The notes beneath the pieces are model-generated. The model was not told the DNA's origin, made no database searches, and worked only from the letters and a program-made list of their open reading frames with translations. Source: Portibacter marinus (GTDB lineage: Bacteria; Bacteroidota; Bacteroidia; Chitinophagales; Saprospiraceae). Taken from it: a DNA stretch of 64,000 nucleotides. This document shows positions 62,700-64,000 of this stretch, in pieces. Numbering within the stretch: the first letter of the stretch is position 1; each line of letters opens with the position of its first letter. The translations under genes were made by a program, and so were the position numbers. Where the stretch lies: positions 123,876-187,875 of the forward strand of contig NZ_JAJNKB010000009.1 of assembly GCF_021533195.1 (NCBI RefSeq). Reading direction: 5' to 3'.

Positions 62700-63845
62700 A
62701 TGAACTTTAAAGGTTTACTTATAAACGCCCTTATTTGGAGCCTGTTATTATTGGGAAATCCTTTAAATGCTCAGAATATTATCAAGCGCTATTTTGATAA
62801 TATACTGAATAATAAGAGTGATTTATCGCAACCTCAACTCTTAGTTTATCCCACGTTAGCTTACGCTCCAGAAACAAGTTGGGAGATAGGTGCGAGCACT
62901 TTGTACGTTTATTTTGCAAAGCGAGACACTACAAATAGGCTAAGTGAAATTAATGCTTTTTCTTTTGTGACGTTGGAGAATCAATACGGCTTGTGGTTTG
63001 ACCATGCCCTATATTCTGATAAAAATCGTTGGTTTTTTCTTGGACAAGCTCGGATACAAAGTTTCCCGCTGTTTTATCATGGAATAGGTATTGATACACC
63101 AACCGCGTATACTGCCAGGATAGAAGCCAATCAAATTTTAATTAAAGAACGTGTTTTAAGGAGACTGTTTAACGATGTATATTTAGGATTTGAATTTGAT
63201 TTTCAACGTCTCACTGGAACTGATTTTATCTTAGCGGATCCTGAAATCATAAATTTCGAATTACCATTAGGGCATGAAGGATCTAATAGTTTTGGACTAG
63301 GCCTGGGTTTGATTCAGGACAATAGACATAACGTATTAAATGTTAGGAAAGGATTGTTCTCGGAACTAGCTTTTTTGCACTACAATTCAGCATGGGGAAG
63401 TACATTTGATTTCACTTCGATATTATCTGACACCCGAGTTTATAAGCAGATGGGTCACAACAATGTTTTAGCGTTTCAATTGCTTGGACAGTTTAAATTT
63501 GGAGAAGTTCCATTCAATCAACTTGCGTTGATGGGCGGAGAAAGTATGATGAGAGGTTATTATTACGGAAGGTATAGAGATAAAAATCAAATGGCTGCCC
63601 AGATAGAATATCGTTTTCTACCTGTTCCATTTCACTTCACTGACCGTTTAGGTTTTACCTTATTTACGGGTGCTGGCTCTGTCTTTAATCAAATAGAAGA
63701 TCTAAATATTTCAAATTTTGTAGTTTCCGGAGGAGCTGGCTTGCGCTTTCTATTATTTCCCCAAAAAGATATTTGGACACGTTTGGATTTCGCGGTAAAT
63801 GCGGAAGGTTCAGGTTTTTATTTTTTTATAGGGGAGGCGTTCTGA
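62700..63845 (+). CDS. Outer-membrane barrel, bacterial surface antigen (Omp85 C-terminal) type
   Basis: A 381-residue exported protein (ATG 62700; signal LLINALIWSLLLLGNPLNAQ). There are no POTRA domains; the protein goes directly into beta-barrel strands and ends LDFAVNAEGSGFYFFIGEAF with a C-terminal Phe. The motif GGESMMRGYYYGRYRDKN is the GGxxxxRGY/F loop 6 motif of Omp85 proteins (BamA, TamA). It is probably a POTRA-less patatin-like/surface-antigen barrel of unknown cargo. It is monocistronic after the 565-bp repeat-containing gap. Confidence 0.85.
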   Translation: MNFKGLLINALIWSLLLLGNPLNAQNIIKRYFDNILNNKSDLSQPQLLVYPTLAYAPETSWEIGASTLYVYFAKRDTTNRLSEINAFSFVTLENQYGLWFDHALYSDKNRWFFLGQARIQSFPLFYHGIGIDTPTAYTARIEANQILIKERVLRRLFNDVYLGFEFDFQRLTGTDFILADPEIINFELPLGHEGSNSFGLGLGLIQDNRHNVLNVRKGLFSELAFLHYNSAWGSTFDFTSILSDTRVYKQMGHNNVLAFQLLGQFKFGEVPFNQLALMGGESMMRGYYYGRYRDKNQMAAQIEYRFLPVPFHFTDRLGFTLFTGAGSVFNQIEDLNISNFVVSGGAGLRFLLFPQKDIWTRLDFAVNAEGSGFYFFIGEAF

Positions 63846-63944
63846 TCATTGATTTAGTTTGTTTTGCTAATACACTGTATCCATCCCACTAACCCCATCT
63901 TGTCTATTTAGCTAGGAATAGAGAATTTGCGATTAAAAATAGTA

Positions 63945-64000
63945 ATGGCAATAGACAGTGAAAAATTATATCGACAGTTTCAAGCTTCAGGAATGAGTAG
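63945..64000 (+). CDS. Start of a possible IS66-type HTH transposase accessory gene (3' truncated)
   Basis: Eighteen codons from ATG 63945 to the window end: SEKLYRQFQASGMS. This resembles the start of short helix-turn-helix proteins of IS66-family elements (the pattern KLYxxFQxSGxSxxxF). The stretch is too short to be sure, and no terminal inverted repeat was recognised in the 99 bp upstream. Confidence 0.35.
   Translation, partial: MAIDSEKLYRQFQASGMS

Overview
The window is a 64 kb piece of a low-GC chromosome from the phylum Bacteroidota. The evidence is several secreted proteins with type IX secretion (T9SS) C-terminal sorting domains, Bacteroidota-specific families (BatA- and BatE-like proteins, DUF4293, DUF4199, OstA-like, viroplasmin-type RNase H1, TssR-like), frequent GTG/TTG starts with weak Shine-Dalgarno sequences, and a textbook Bacteroidota promoter (TTTG, 19-nt spacer, TATCTTTG) upstream of rplU-rpmA. 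The class cannot be fixed from the window alone. There is no rRNA, CRISPR array, prophage or complete mobile element; two tRNAs (Ser-GGA, Leu-CAA) are present.

Layout. 1-11.5 kb (+ strand): two T9SS-sorted surface proteins, then a tight cluster of envelope genes: a lipoprotein, an outer-membrane-type protein carrying a related N-terminal module, an 840-aa TssR-like protein with SH3-like and degenerate vWA-like regions, a LolD-like ATPase, an FtsX/MacB-type permease, an acidic lipoprotein and a small unknown, ending in ruvX and def. 11.5-20 kb: rnhA, tatD, tRNA-Ser, an ExbB / 4-TM protein / ExbD / ExbD energising operon, DUF4293, a DAO-type oxidoreductase, an OstA-like protein and a BatE-like TPR-SH3 protein. 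20-32 kb: rpmA (L27 fused to a helix-hairpin-helix tail) and rplU, a double-retropepsin PDZ protein, a propeller-cytochrome c lipoprotein, an OmpA-domain protein, glycerate kinase, a Dna2-like nuclease-helicase and a dockerin/T9SS protein. 32-38 kb: queE and a polyamine locus. 38-44 kb (- strand): three paralogous Cys-rich small lipoproteins, a GT2 glycosyltransferase, DUF4199, a dihydroorotase homologue lacking its metal ligands, and a BatA/vWA protein. 44-64 kb: BNR-repeat protein, class V aminotransferase, DinB-like protein, tRNA-Leu, beta-lactamase-fold hydrolases, a zincin-propeller-barrel protein, hscB, rseP, rsmE, DUF4159, a DsbA-like protein, a 62-bp direct repeat with hairpins, an Omp85-like barrel and the start of a possible IS66-type gene.

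Two loci stand out. First, 34.2-38 kb encodes SpeD, a membrane-embedded aminopropyltransferase, a glutathionylspermidine-synthase-like ATP-grasp ligase, and, overlapping the ligase gene by 11 bp, a membrane-anchored protein with a long Arg/Ser/Gly/Tyr tail ending in Gly-Gly. Together they look like a polyamine synthesis-and-conjugation system acting on an envelope protein. Second, 2.4-10 kb places a TssR-like protein next to a dedicated ABC transporter and lipoproteins, with no type VI sheath, tube or baseplate genes in the window. Both functional readings are inferences from family membership and gene order.
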